DNA of 12,512 nt from CAYUKK01 sp964445305 (GCA_964445305.1 CAYUKK010000174.1:1-12512), one strand, 5' to 3'. Counted from the stretch's first letter, positions 1 through 6,835 are shown. Translations and numbers: made by a program. Notes: a model not told the origin generated them from the sequence alone.

Positions 1-19
1 ACGACGCAATCAACTGAAG

Positions 20-703
20 GTGGTAGTCAAACGGCCATCTCACCGGCACGATAGACGGGAAGTGTCTCGCTCGGCCAGCCCAACCCAAAACCAACTTATC
101 ATCAATTTGCTTTTCGTAGCTCTACTTCTCATCGGCACCTTATCTTGCAAGAACCCCTTTTCTTCTGACCTCCCCCAGATGGTAGTTCTGACTTCGAGTC
201 CTGTCGAGCCATCTGATTGTGGATGGATTGGCCCTTACGGGACTATCTATGACATGAATTCGAGCCGATATCATAACGGAATTGATTTCAATACAATTTC
301 CCGGGGAAGATTCCTGGCTTGCGCTGATGGCGAAGTGGAAAAGATAGAGGTCAACACCGGCAAGGGGTTGCCCGGAACCAATTACCGCATCGTCATCAGG
401 GTTGCCAAGAAGTTAGAACTCGATTACCATTTCGAAATAGGCGGTTCTATTTCTGAAGCTGAGCGGAACCAGAATATTTTCGTGTCCAAGGGAAATAAGG
501 TGAAGGCGGGACAGCACATTGCCAATCTTATTGTCATAGATAGCGATATAGCCCATGTCCATTTTAGTGTTCTTGAAAATGGTGAAGTGATCAAGTGCCC
601 TCTTGACTATTTTTCCAGAAATGTGGCTGATTTGCTTGAGCAACTTTATGACGCTAACCCCAGAGTTTACAGTCATTCCCTAAATCCAAATCTTTGTAAC
701 TAA
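20..703 (+). CDS. M23 (LytM/peptidase M23) family exported metallopeptidase-like protein
   Basis: Probable zinc endopeptidase acting on peptidoglycan cross-links outside the inner membrane. The M23 signature is complete: HxxxD as H85-N-G-I-D89, and HxH as H179-V-H181. A further His follows a Tyr at Y136-H137, where LytM-type enzymes carry another active-site His. In the family, H85, D89 and the last His bind zinc and the other His residues assist catalysis. A hydrophobic stretch at about 27-42 ends in Cys43 (sequence TLSC), so it is a signal peptide or an imperfect lipobox. The start is uncertain. I use GTG at 20, but the frame is open to the left edge with no stop, and internal GTG (62) or TTG (107) would shorten the long basic N-region. 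Composition is more AT-rich than all other genes here. It converges on the lipoprotein gene at 790. Family call is firm; exact substrate is unknown. Confidence 0.8.
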   Translation: MVVKRPSHRHDRREVSRSASPTQNQLIINLLFVALLLIGTLSCKNPFSSDLPQMVVLTSSPVEPSDCGWIGPYGTIYDMNSSRYHNGIDFNTISRGRFLACADGEVEKIEVNTGKGLPGTNYRIVIRVAKKLELDYHFEIGGSISEAERNQNIFVSKGNKVKAGQHIANLIVIDSDIAHVHFSVLENGEVIKCPLDYFSRNVADLLEQLYDANPRVYSHSLNPNLCN

Positions 704-789
704 AGCTTCTTATTAGATTCGCTTGATTCCCCACGGCCGGAGCTCTCAAACATCATAGGCCGTAAGAAAGCCGTCGGCATCACTCATAT

Positions 790-1425
790 TCATATCCCGC
801 CACGGAACGCGATGTCGCCTTCGACGAAGCGGCGAATCATGAGGTGGAAAACATCGATGGCCTGGCACTCCCTGGTCACGGGATAAGCATCGAGGAGGTT
901 GCGGCGAGCGTTGTTCGTCGTCTCCTCCAGCTCGACCTTAAGAAAAACCAGGTTCTTCTGTCCTTCGACTAAATAGACCGAGCGTTTGCCCTCGAAGTAA
1001 TCCCAGCAGATTCCGACTCGGTCCAGAGGGACGAGTTTATTAAACTCGCCGCGGCGAATGATCTCGGGCCTGACCGAGCTCGGCCGGACCTCGACGATGA
1101 CACTCGGCGTTGGCCTCCAAGAAAAAGCTTCTTTATCAAAGAGGCTAAAATCATCGAAGTAATAGAGGGTTCCCATCTGCTCATCGTTTCGAACCCCGGC
1201 TAAAACGCCGACCAGTATTTCGTTCGACCTCCCGTAAGAGCGGCGCATTTCCTCGCTCATGGCCATCTGGAACGGCTTGAGGGTAAAGCCCGGGGGCACG
1301 GGCGGGAGGGGAGGTCGCGGTTCTGGACCGGGCTCAACTCGAGACGGCCGGGCACAGCTTGAGACCAGAAGGACAAAGCCAAGGGCAATGGCCCAGGCGG
1401 CAGGGGGACGCATTTTCAAGGTCAT
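790..1425 (-). CDS. Small lipoprotein of unknown function
   Basis: I do not recognise the family. The N-terminus is a lipoprotein signal: a hydrophobic run followed by LLVSSC, a canonical lipobox with Cys at about residue 24 of this start. A proline-rich linker (about residues 31-46) follows, then a compact domain of about 160 residues rich in charged and aromatic residues, with no catalytic motif that I can identify. It should be lipid-anchored in the periplasm. The start is ambiguous: GTG at 1437 (overlapping the upstream stop), ATG at 1425 and ATG at 1413 all lack a convincing Shine-Dalgarno. I chose 1425, 4 bases after the upstream TGA, as likely re-initiation. It follows the universal stress gene directly and is almost certainly co-transcribed with it. 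No clear terminator follows. Confidence 0.7.
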   Translation of the reverse strand: MTLKMRPPAAWAIALGFVLLVSSCARPSRVEPGPEPRPPLPPVPPGFTLKPFQMAMSEEMRRSYGRSNEILVGVLAGVRNDEQMGTLYYFDDFSLFDKEAFSWRPTPSVIVEVRPSSVRPEIIRRGEFNKLVPLDRVGICWDYFEGKRSVYLVEGQKNLVFLKVELEETTNNARRNLLDAYPVTRECQAIDVFHLMIRRFVEGDIAFRGGI

Positions 1426-1429
1426 AGAA

Positions 1430-2299
1430 TCAGGCACAATATTTCGGCGGCAGGGCTAAAACCGGAAGCTCAGTTGAGGCGATGACTTTCTCGGTCGTGC
1501 TCCCCAGGAAAAATCGGCCTAAGGGACTGACGCACGTGGCCATGAGGATAAGGTCAAAACTCTGGCGGCGAGCGTATTCGGTGATTCCCTGGTGGGCATT
1601 GGTCGCCTTGATGATGTCTCCTTTCACCTCAACGTCCTTCTTGCCGGTCGTGACAGTTGCCTTGAATTTTTCTTCGGTCGTCTTAACCATCTCCCTGATG
1701 AGCCGGAATTCATGCCCGAAAAGCTCCAGGACATAGAGGAGCGTAAGCGAGGCGCCAAATCCCTGCGCTACCTTGAAAGCAAACTCTCTTTCTGCCTCTT
1801 CTTCCTTGGTGAAGTCCGTCGGGACAAGGATTTTGCGGATGGCTTTGATTCGTTTTCCCTCCTTCTTCACCAGGACGGGGACCGCCGAATGTCGGAGAAC
1901 GTGATTGGTCACACTCCCGATGAGGAGCTTTTCCAGGGCCGATTGGCCATGCTTGCCCATGGCGATGAGGTCAACTTTTGCTCTCTCGGCCACTTCGATG
2001 ACCTTCTTGGCTGGCGAGCCTTCGACGACAAGAGCCTCTTGAAAAGCCAATCGCCGCCTTTTCTCGTAGGCCCGGAGCTTGGCTCGAGCTTCTTCCTTCA
2101 ATTCCGCTTGCCGCCGCAAGAGCTCCCTCTGGACAGGAAGAGAGTTCTGGTACATGCCGGGCATAAAATCCGGCGTCACATGAAGGGCAATGATTTTCGA
2201 CCCGAAAGCTCGACTGAAAACGCCCGCATACCGGAGGGCTTCTTCAGCCTCGGCCGAAAAGTCCGTCGGCCAGAGAATTCTCTTCAAGAAGCCTTTCAT
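1430..2299 (-). CDS. Tandem-domain universal stress protein (UspA family)
   Basis: Cytoplasmic stress protein with two UspA domains in one chain (about residues 5-146 and 154-284). Each begins with the typical strand followed by PTDF (PTDF at 11-14 and 160-163). Domain 1 has the ATP-binding loop G-x2-G-x9-G-S (G115, G118, G128, S129). Domain 2 has lost the first two glycines (ATCVSPLGRFFLGS at 254-267) and keeps only the final G-S, so it probably binds nucleotide poorly or not at all. The length of 289 aa is usual for tandem Usp proteins. The ATG at 2299 is set by an AGGAGG site at 2307-2312 on this strand. The gene heads a two-gene unit with the lipoprotein downstream. A possible sigma70 promoter lies at 2409-2438. 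UspA-type tandem proteins typically respond to starvation or energy stress; nothing here shows the specific trigger. Confidence 0.93.
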   Translation of the reverse strand: MKGFLKRILWPTDFSAEAEEALRYAGVFSRAFGSKIIALHVTPDFMPGMYQNSLPVQRELLRRQAELKEEARAKLRAYEKRRRLAFQEALVVEGSPAKKVIEVAERAKVDLIAMGKHGQSALEKLLIGSVTNHVLRHSAVPVLVKKEGKRIKAIRKILVPTDFTKEEEAEREFAFKVAQGFGASLTLLYVLELFGHEFRLIREMVKTTEEKFKATVTTGKKDVEVKGDIIKATNAHQGITEYARRQSFDLILMATCVSPLGRFFLGSTTEKVIASTELPVLALPPKYCA

Positions 2300-2408
2300 C
2301 GTTCGTCCTCCTCAGCATGTCGTCCGTCACCGCGTTTCCCTTCCATCGTCCGCCCACTGCTTTTCTCTCCCCATAACCAACTCCAATCGATACAAGAATC
2401 AGATCGCG

Positions 2409-2438
2409 ATTATATCACATATCTCTTCATTGCTTCAG
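2409..2438 (-). promoter_or_regulatory. Possible sigma70 promoter for the usp-lipoprotein unit
   Basis: On the minus strand a perfect TATAAT (2409-2414) is preceded by CTGAAG (2433-2438), a weak -35, with an 18-bp spacer. An 8-bp palindrome ATCGCGAT (2403-2410) overlaps the downstream edge of the -10. The predicted leader to the usp start is about 100 bases. The rest of the gap between 2300 and 2568 shows no gene and no convincing terminator for the upstream transporter gene. Confidence 0.4.
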
Positions 2439-2568
2439 CTTCCTATTTTTTCACTCCACCCACCATGCGCACTCTCCCTCTGAAATCGCCGAGAGGCCGA
2501 CGAACCGGAGCGCTCTATCTGTTCTTCAAGAAAGGGAACGCGCTGGTGATGTCAATGACCCATATCGG

Positions 2569-3879
2569 CTATTTCCCCAGGAGAATGGAGCTTCCGGTGA
2601 AGAAGGTGCCAGCGACAGCGCCGGTCATCAGGCCGACCAGAGTGGCGGCAACAAGGGCCCGGAAAGCCAATCGTGAAAGGTCCTTGTAGCGGGTAGGCGC
2701 CAGGGCACCAATTCCCCCGACAAAGATGGCCAGCGACGCGACATGAGCAAACCCGCACAGGGCGTAAGAGGCAATAAGCCCTGAGCGCGGGTGGGCGAGC
2801 GCTCCCTCCGCCAGCAATCGGGCGAGGTCCTGATAGGAAGCGACCTCTGTCGCCACGGCCCTCTCGCCGATGACCTTAGCGATGGCCAGCGCGTCGGATG
2901 GCGGAACGCCGATCGTGAGCGTGAACGGATAGAAAATATAGCCAAGGAGCGCCTTGAACGACCACTCCTGAGTCCAGCCGAACCAGCTGTTGAGATAGCC
3001 GCCAACCCATCCAAGGCTGAGGTCGAGAAGCGCCAGAATACCCAGGAAAGCCAGGAGGAGCGTGATAATCCCCCCCAGAAGTCTCAGTCCGTTCCAGGCG
3101 CCATTGATGATGGCCAGGATGAGGTTATCCTCTTTTTCGTACGTAGGTTTGATGTCCATCCCCAGCGTCTTCGGTGTTTCGAGCTCGGGCATCATCAGCT
3201 TGGAAATGACGAGGGTGGCCGGCGCCGCCAGAAAGGAAGCGGACACGAGATGGCCGGCGATAGTCGGTATCTGTTGCTGGAGGAAAAAAACATAAACCGC
3301 CAGCACGGTCGAAGCGATGGTCGACATCCCGGCTGTGAGGATGGTCGTCAGCTCCGAGCGGGTCATCTCGGCGAGATGGGGACGGATGACGAGCGACGAT
3401 TCGACACCGACAAAAATCTCGCTCGACACACACAGCGCCTCCGCTCCACTCACCCTCATCAACTTGGTGAAGACGCGGGCGAAGAGCCGGATAAAAAAGG
3501 GCATGACCCCGAGGAAGTAGAGGCCGCCGACGAGTCCGGCGAAGAAGATGATTGTGGGCAGGCCCTGGAAGGCGAGGATGCTGCCGAGCGGAGATTCACC
3601 CGTTTCGCTCACCGCCCCGGGCGGGATGGCCAGCCGGCCGAAGATGAAACGCGTTCCTGCCGTGGCGCTATCGAGCACCTTGACCACAACTCGATTGACA
3701 AAAAGGAAAACCCGGGTGCCGACGGGCAGGATGAAGATAAAAAAAGCGAAGAGGAACTGAAGGCCAATTCCCCAAAAAACGACGCGCCAGTTGATGACGC
3801 GTCGATGGGTGGAGAGGAGCCAGGCAAACGCGGCCAGGATGAAGATGCCGACGAAGCTTACGGCGTTATAAGCATCCAT
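2569..3879 (-). CDS. Concentrative nucleoside transporter (CNT/NupC) family protein, variant substrate motifs
   Basis: Inner-membrane transporter of the CNT fold, which in known members couples nucleoside uptake to Na+ or H+. The 436 aa contain the N-terminal membrane region, the central gate-like part and the C-terminal region in usual order. Recognisable landmarks are GLQFLFAF (39-46), FVGVESSLVIRP (156-167), TRSELTTIL (173-181), TEVASY (344-349) and PRSGLIASYALCGFAH (364-379). Compared with the usual GQTEAP loop, the sequence here is GVESS, one residue shorter and without Gln-Thr. The usual CGFAN is CGFAH. The Glu of the NEFVAY-like motif (E345) and Ser382 are kept. The substrate may therefore differ from a standard nucleoside. 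A longer frame reaches upstream to 3963, but the ATG at 3879 has a strong AAGGAGG 4 bases before it, and the longer version would overlap the DUF167 gene. It is last in the six-gene run. Confidence 0.9.
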   Translation of the reverse strand: MDAYNAVSFVGIFILAAFAWLLSTHRRVINWRVVFWGIGLQFLFAFFIFILPVGTRVFLFVNRVVVKVLDSATAGTRFIFGRLAIPPGAVSETGESPLGSILAFQGLPTIIFFAGLVGGLYFLGVMPFFIRLFARVFTKLMRVSGAEALCVSSEIFVGVESSLVIRPHLAEMTRSELTTILTAGMSTIASTVLAVYVFFLQQQIPTIAGHLVSASFLAAPATLVISKLMMPELETPKTLGMDIKPTYEKEDNLILAIINGAWNGLRLLGGIITLLLAFLGILALLDLSLGWVGGYLNSWFGWTQEWSFKALLGYIFYPFTLTIGVPPSDALAIAKVIGERAVATEVASYQDLARLLAEGALAHPRSGLIASYALCGFAHVASLAIFVGGIGALAPTRYKDLSRLAFRALVAATLVGLMTGAVAGTFFTGSSILLGK

Positions 3880-3883
3880 GTCG

Positions 3884-3890
3884 CCTCCTT
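3884..3890 (-). promoter_or_regulatory. Ribosome binding site fixing the CNT start
   Basis: AAGGAGG on the minus strand, 4 bases before ATG 3879. It decides for the shorter protein, which starts MDAYNAVSF, over an upstream in-frame start at 3963. Confidence 0.85.
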
Positions 3891-3907
3891 TCCCGCCGAC
3901 ATTACCT

Positions 3908-4153
3908 TCAGGCGTTGAATTCAACGGCAACGAGCTTGAGCCGTGATTTTTCGCCGTGGACAATCCGGACTTGCGAGGTTGGAACGCCCAGATACTCAGC
4001 CAGCATAGCTCTCACCTCACGGTTAGCCTTTCCTTTTTCGGGCGGAGAAACGACGCTGACCCTGTACTCGACGGGGCTGAGTTTAATGATTTCAGGGCGC
4101 TTGGCCGCAGGCCGGACCCGAACACTTAAGAGCAATGTTTGCGGGGTTGGCAT
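3908..4153 (-). CDS. yggU: DUF167 / YggU family protein
   Basis: Small soluble protein of 81 aa in the DUF167 (YggU) family, whose biochemical role is not established. The family pattern is clear: a first strand ending RVRPAAKRPEI (about 11-21), then SPPEKGKANREV, a helix, and the closing VRIVHGEKSRLKLVAV. The frame continues upstream to 4231 within the preceding gene, but ATG 4153 lies 2 bases after that gene's TAG (4156-4158) and has an AGGGGA-like site before it. The shorter start is therefore preferred and gives the usual family length. yggT and yggU homologues are often neighbours in bacteria; here they share the same run but are separated by the transglutaminase-like gene. Confidence 0.9.
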   Translation of the reverse strand: MPTPQTLLLSVRVRPAAKRPEIIKLSPVEYRVSVVSPPEKGKANREVRAMLAEYLGVPTSQVRIVHGEKSRLKLVAVEFNA

Positions 4154-4155
4154 CC

Positions 4156-5421
4156 CTATCCCCTTTTCAGGATGGCATAGCCCAGCAGAATGAGGGATGC
4201 GCACCAGGTAAGAAAAAGTACCCCTCTCCACTCGTACGCTCGCTCGAGCGGGCTCGCATCCAGGCTATAGGCAAAATCCGGCTGAAAGAGGTAGCGGATA
4301 ATCCAAGGCCTTCTCGCCGAGCCTGGCCGGAGAAACACGAGGTGGGCACCGGCGGAATAATAATAGCTGTCATCACCGCTCACCTCGGCGTAGGGGATGG
4401 AAACGACCTCCCCCTCCTTGAAGGCGCGAACCCTCAGCCCAGATATATTGCCGCTGACAATGGCGTTATAAACATCAGCGCTTCCGAGCGGCTGGCCAGC
4501 GTCGTTGAGGATGAGGAGCTTGTTCAGACTGGGGTCCACCTTGGCCCAAATGCCAAGCTCCCGGAAAAAAGTCTCCGCGAAAGCATGGCCCGTCGTGATG
4601 ACGTTATCGAGCCGGCCGGCAAGGTGGACGAGGCGAGTAGGCAAGCCAGCCATGTTGGCGAAGAAGTGATAGATGAGGGCATGCTGGGCGCACCAGATTT
4701 TCCCCTCGCCGCTAAGCACGACCTTGAGCACGCGGAGGGGCGACCGCTCCTTCTCGATGGCATCGCTCGGTGTGCCGGCCCCTTCCTTCCACTTGGCCAT
4801 GAGCCAGGAGGCAATTTTTTCAACCCGGGCTTGGGTGCCATCCGTGTCGAGAAGCCCGACCTCCTCCTTAAGCATGCGTTTAGCCTCCTCTCGGTCGGAA
4901 GCGTCGATGGATTCATACGGGTCAGACCAGAAGGAGAGCGGACGCCGAGAGAATTTCCCCATCGGCACGCTTGCCCAAACAATCCAATAGTTGTCTGGCT
5001 GGGTGCGGCCTCCCTTTTTGTAATATTCGGACGGGTAAAAGCCAAAGGCTACGGTGATTTCTTGCTCGACTGGACCTTGGCCCTCCGGCCTGATCTTATA
5101 CACATGCCTAAACTCTTTGAGCCTGATGATTGGGAATTTCCCCTCATTGGCGTAGGCATCGCCCGTGTCATCGCTGATTTTCCACCGGCGGGCTGTTCCC
5201 CCGCCACGGATGCGAAGCTCGACTTTTCCTCTTTCCACAACTCTCGTCTCCTCCAGAACGGGTATATCCGCTGGAACATAAAGGCTTTTATAGGTAACAG
5301 GATAATAGCCGTCTCGCCTATCTGAAGCCAAGAAAAATATGATGTTAGCAAGAGTTACAGAAAGGAAAAGCAAACTCATTCCCAGGACCCATGCTTTCTT
5401 CCGTTTCCGCTGTGCTTTCAC
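4156..5421 (-). CDS. Membrane-anchored transglutaminase-like (papain-fold) protein
   Basis: 421 aa from GTG 5421. One hydrophobic helix near the N-terminus (about 11-32) and one at the C-terminus (about 398-418) flank a large, probably periplasmic part. Residues about 195-310 hold a transglutaminase-core domain: Cys244 in GEGKIWCAQHA, His279 in TTGHAFAE and Asp296 in AKVDPS form the expected Cys-His-Asp triad. Bacterial members of this superfamily are mostly cysteine proteases or peptide-modifying enzymes; the substrate here is unknown. Residues 35-190 form a strand-rich domain I do not recognise. A longer frame runs back to 5676 inside yggT, but its translation there does not look like protein. 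The GTG at 5421 has AAAGGAG 7 bases upstream. It sits between yggT (with the small candidate gene) and yggU and overlaps neither. Confidence 0.82.
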   Translation of the reverse strand: MKAQRKRKKAWVLGMSLLFLSVTLANIIFFLASDRRDGYYPVTYKSLYVPADIPVLEETRVVERGKVELRIRGGGTARRWKISDDTGDAYANEGKFPIIRLKEFRHVYKIRPEGQGPVEQEITVAFGFYPSEYYKKGGRTQPDNYWIVWASVPMGKFSRRPLSFWSDPYESIDASDREEAKRMLKEEVGLLDTDGTQARVEKIASWLMAKWKEGAGTPSDAIEKERSPLRVLKVVLSGEGKIWCAQHALIYHFFANMAGLPTRLVHLAGRLDNVITTGHAFAETFFRELGIWAKVDPSLNKLLILNDAGQPLGSADVYNAIVSGNISGLRVRAFKEGEVVSIPYAEVSGDDSYYYSAGAHLVFLRPGSARRPWIIRYLFQPDFAYSLDASPLERAYEWRGVLFLTWCASLILLGYAILKRG

Positions 5422-5428
5422 GACATCT

Positions 5429-5435
5429 CTCCTTT
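5429..5435 (-). promoter_or_regulatory. Ribosome binding site fixing the transglutaminase-like start
   Basis: AAAGGAG on the minus strand, 7 bases before GTG 5421. It supports the GTG start over upstream in-frame codons that would lie inside yggT. Confidence 0.75.
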
Positions 5436-5456
5436 CATCCGACCCCACAGCTTCCC

Positions 5457-5555
5457 TCAAGGCGAAAGAATTAGGCCAGAAACTTCCCCCCTCATTCTGC
5501 CAGCCATGATTGCGCCGTAAAGAAGACACGTCAGCGCCAACACCAGTCCTTCCAT
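5457..5555 (-). CDS. Candidate 32-aa membrane microprotein
   Basis: A short open frame fills the gap between yggT and the transglutaminase-like gene. Its ATG (5553-5555) shares one base with the yggT TGA (5555-5557), giving a TGATG junction typical of translational coupling. It ends in TGA at 5457-5459. The product begins MEGLVLALTCLLYGAIMAG and is one hydrophobic helix followed by a short tail with two Arg. There is no strong Shine-Dalgarno, so translation would depend on re-initiation after yggT. It ends 35 bases before the next gene. I do not recognise a family. It may be a chance frame, since any short gap can hold one, but the exact coupling and the hydrophobic content argue for keeping it as a candidate. 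Confidence 0.35.
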   Translation of the reverse strand: MEGLVLALTCLLYGAIMAGRMRGEVSGLILSP

Positions 5556-5878
5556 CAATAGGAAGCGCTCGTCCCAGCAAGAATCTGTCGGGCATAGTGA
5601 GCCAGTAAACCGACCAGGAACGAATCCATAAAAACGATGACCAGGGCGAGGAGGATGGGGCTGATATCGACCCCACCTATTCGAGGCGGCGGGACGATGC
5701 GGCGGAAGGGGCGGAGCGCTGGCTCGGTCAGCCGGTAGAGGACCACGTTCACAGAATAGAGGGAGGGGACATGGAACCAGGAAAGAACGGCCCGGAGGAT
5801 GACAATCCAGAGATAAAACCTGAGCCCGATATGGAGAACTTTAGCCAGGGCAGCCAGAAAATTCCCGAGGAAGACCAC
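5555..5878 (-). CDS. yggT: YggT family integral membrane protein
   Basis: 107-aa inner-membrane protein of the YggT family. It has two hydrophobic helices (about 5-33 and 70-95) joined by a loop with the family signature RPFRRIVPPPRIGGVDISP (about 56-74). The length is normal for the one-repeat form. YggT proteins have been linked to osmotic stress and ion homeostasis and, in Gram-positives and plastids, to envelope or cytochrome assembly; which applies here is unknown. The start is GTG at 5878, 9 bases after the DUF1573 stop (TGA 5888-5890), with a purine-rich GAGAGAGTGAG stretch before it. It overlaps the start of the 32-aa candidate gene by one base. Confidence 0.92.
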   Translation of the reverse strand: MVFLGNFLAALAKVLHIGLRFYLWIVILRAVLSWFHVPSLYSVNVVLYRLTEPALRPFRRIVPPPRIGGVDISPILLALVIVFMDSFLVGLLAHYARQILAGTSASY

Positions 5879-5887
5879 CTCACTCTC

Positions 5888-6667
5888 TCAACGCAGGATG
5901 TCCTTGTACTTCCTGAAAAGCTCCTTGAGCTGCTCTCTGGAAATGATATAGCCGGTGAGATAAAGGGAGAGGGTTGAGCGCATCGGGTCGTTGGACTTGA
6001 TGAGGATATATTCGCGCATTGTACCCGCCTTGTCCTGGGTGGGAACCTTGATGTCCACTTTCGTTTCCTTCCCAGCCGCGACTTTCAGGGGAATGGGAGC
6101 TGGCTTACCACCGACGAAAAACTTGGCGTTGCGGTGGTTGAATTCCACTCGAAGCTCAAGCTCGCCTTTGTTGACAATCCGGAGCGGCGCCAGGAGCTCT
6201 TCGCCGGCCAGGGCGAGACCGGCGTCGTAATTGTAAGGGTCGATCTCAATCTTAGGCGAAGGCGGAACTTCGATGTCCGCCGAGACCTCGAGCTGGATAC
6301 GAGGCTGGGTGGGGTCATTGGAATCGACAAAAATATACTTGCTCACCCGCCCGCCATAACCGCGAGTGTCAAACTTGACTTCGATCTGGCCCTTCTGGCC
6401 GGGAGCGAGCTTGTCTTCGGAAACAAGCGCCGCTGTGCAGCCGCAGCTGGTCGTGACTTTCTTAATGATAAGAGTCGCCTCTCCCTCGTTCGTAAAAACG
6501 AATGCGTGGGCGAGGACTTCGCCTGCCTTAACCTTCCCGAAATCGCGGGAAGCCTCCTGGAATTTGATCCGCGACTGGGCGGCCTGAACGGCGAGGCATC
6601 CAGTTGATAAAAGGAAGACAAGGCCTCCAATGGCCAAGGCCCGATGGGCTATTTCCCCTTTGTCCAT
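5888..6667 (-). CDS. DUF1573 (ASH/Ig-like) exported protein
   Basis: 259 aa from ATG 6667. The N-terminal hydrophobic segment (about 8-25) is a signal peptide. Cleavage may follow AVQAA; the STGC there is a poor lipobox, because the -3 residue is not Leu, Val or Ile. The first domain (about 35-130) is DUF1573, with the SCGCT motif at 74-78. The second (about 137-239) is a related Ig-like strand domain without the cysteines. Both domains end in a SNDP segment (SNDPTQP, SNDPMRS), which suggests internal duplication. The C-terminus is a charged helix. The role of DUF1573 proteins is not known; the paired Cys could bind a metal or a redox partner. A longer frame to 6724 is rejected because AGGAGG lies 4 bases before ATG 6667. 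It heads the six-gene leftward run, with a promoter at 6688-6716. Confidence 0.9.
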   Translation of the reverse strand: MDKGEIAHRALAIGGLVFLLSTGCLAVQAAQSRIKFQEASRDFGKVKAGEVLAHAFVFTNEGEATLIIKKVTTSCGCTAALVSEDKLAPGQKGQIEVKFDTRGYGGRVSKYIFVDSNDPTQPRIQLEVSADIEVPPSPKIEIDPYNYDAGLALAGEELLAPLRIVNKGELELRVEFNHRNAKFFVGGKPAPIPLKVAAGKETKVDIKVPTQDKAGTMREYILIKSNDPMRSTLSLYLTGYIISREQLKELFRKYKDILR

Positions 6668-6671
6668 AGCT

Positions 6672-6677
6672 CCTCCT
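6672..6677 (-). promoter_or_regulatory. Ribosome binding site fixing the DUF1573 start
   Basis: AGGAGG on the minus strand just before ATG 6667. The predicted transcript (promoter at 6688-6716) would not include the longer upstream start at 6724, so site and promoter agree on 6667. Confidence 0.8.
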
Positions 6678-6687
6678 CGGTTTAAAG

Positions 6688-6716
6688 AATGTACATCTTT
6701 TTGTCGGCGTTGGCAA
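6688..6716 (-). promoter_or_regulatory. Sigma70-like promoter for the leftward six-gene run
   Basis: On the minus strand, TTGCCA (6711-6716, five of six to the -35 consensus) and TACATT (6688-6693, four of six to the -10 consensus) stand 17 bp apart. The predicted leader is short, about 15 bases, and carries the AGGAGG site. The -35 box lies inside the inverted repeat at 6708-6726, and the -10 overlaps the 8-bp palindrome ATGTACAT. Confidence 0.55.
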
Positions 6717-6726
6717 GCGGCCAACG
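6708..6726. promoter_or_regulatory. Inverted repeat, candidate operator in the divergent region
   Basis: CGTTGGC-AAGCG-GCCAACG is a perfect 7-bp inverted repeat with a 5-bp centre. It covers the -35 box of the leftward promoter and lies upstream of the rightward promoter. The size and symmetry suit a dimeric regulator that would repress the leftward run and could activate the rightward gene. No regulator gene is present in the window, so the partner is unknown. Confidence 0.45.
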
Positions 6727-6761
6727 AAGAATCGAACCAGATTTGCTACTTCCGAAGGAAT

Positions 6762-6790
6762 TTGGAAGGCGCTCCCGATTTTGATATTAT
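6762..6790 (+). promoter_or_regulatory. Sigma70-like promoter for the SH3b-barrel gene
   Basis: TTGGAA (6762-6767, four of six) and TATTAT (6785-6790, five of six) with a 17-bp spacer. The predicted leader is about 40 bases to ATG 6836. It is divergent from the promoter at 6688-6716. Confidence 0.5.
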
Positions 6791-6835
6791 GGATGGAAAT
6801 GGAAAGAGAAATGGATTCCTCCCAGGAGCAAGAGA

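Noticed and set aside
733..770. ACGGCC/GGCCGT inverted repeat between the M23 and lipoprotein genes as a terminator
   Set aside because: Six-base stem with a loop of about 19 bases and no T-run on either strand.
2327..2374. 15-codon minus-strand frame upstream of the usp gene as a leader peptide
   Set aside because: Only a weak GGAG precedes it, it has no repeated regulatory codons, and no attenuator hairpin follows.
2480..2568. Terminator after the CNT gene
   Set aside because: The only hairpins found are short or need a G-T pair, and none is followed by a T-run.
1592..2689. Long plus-strand frame (365 codons) opposite the universal stress gene
   Set aside because: It lies antisense to a clear UspA gene, shows no domain and runs through the intergenic promoter region. 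It is a shadow of high-G+C coding DNA.
2791..3918. Long plus-strand frame (375 codons) opposite the CNT gene
   Set aside because: Highly charged, without any recognisable motif, and antisense to a well-supported transporter.
4135..5325. Long plus-strand frame (396 codons) opposite the transglutaminase-like gene
   Set aside because: Antisense to a gene with an intact catalytic triad; no start signal and no domain.
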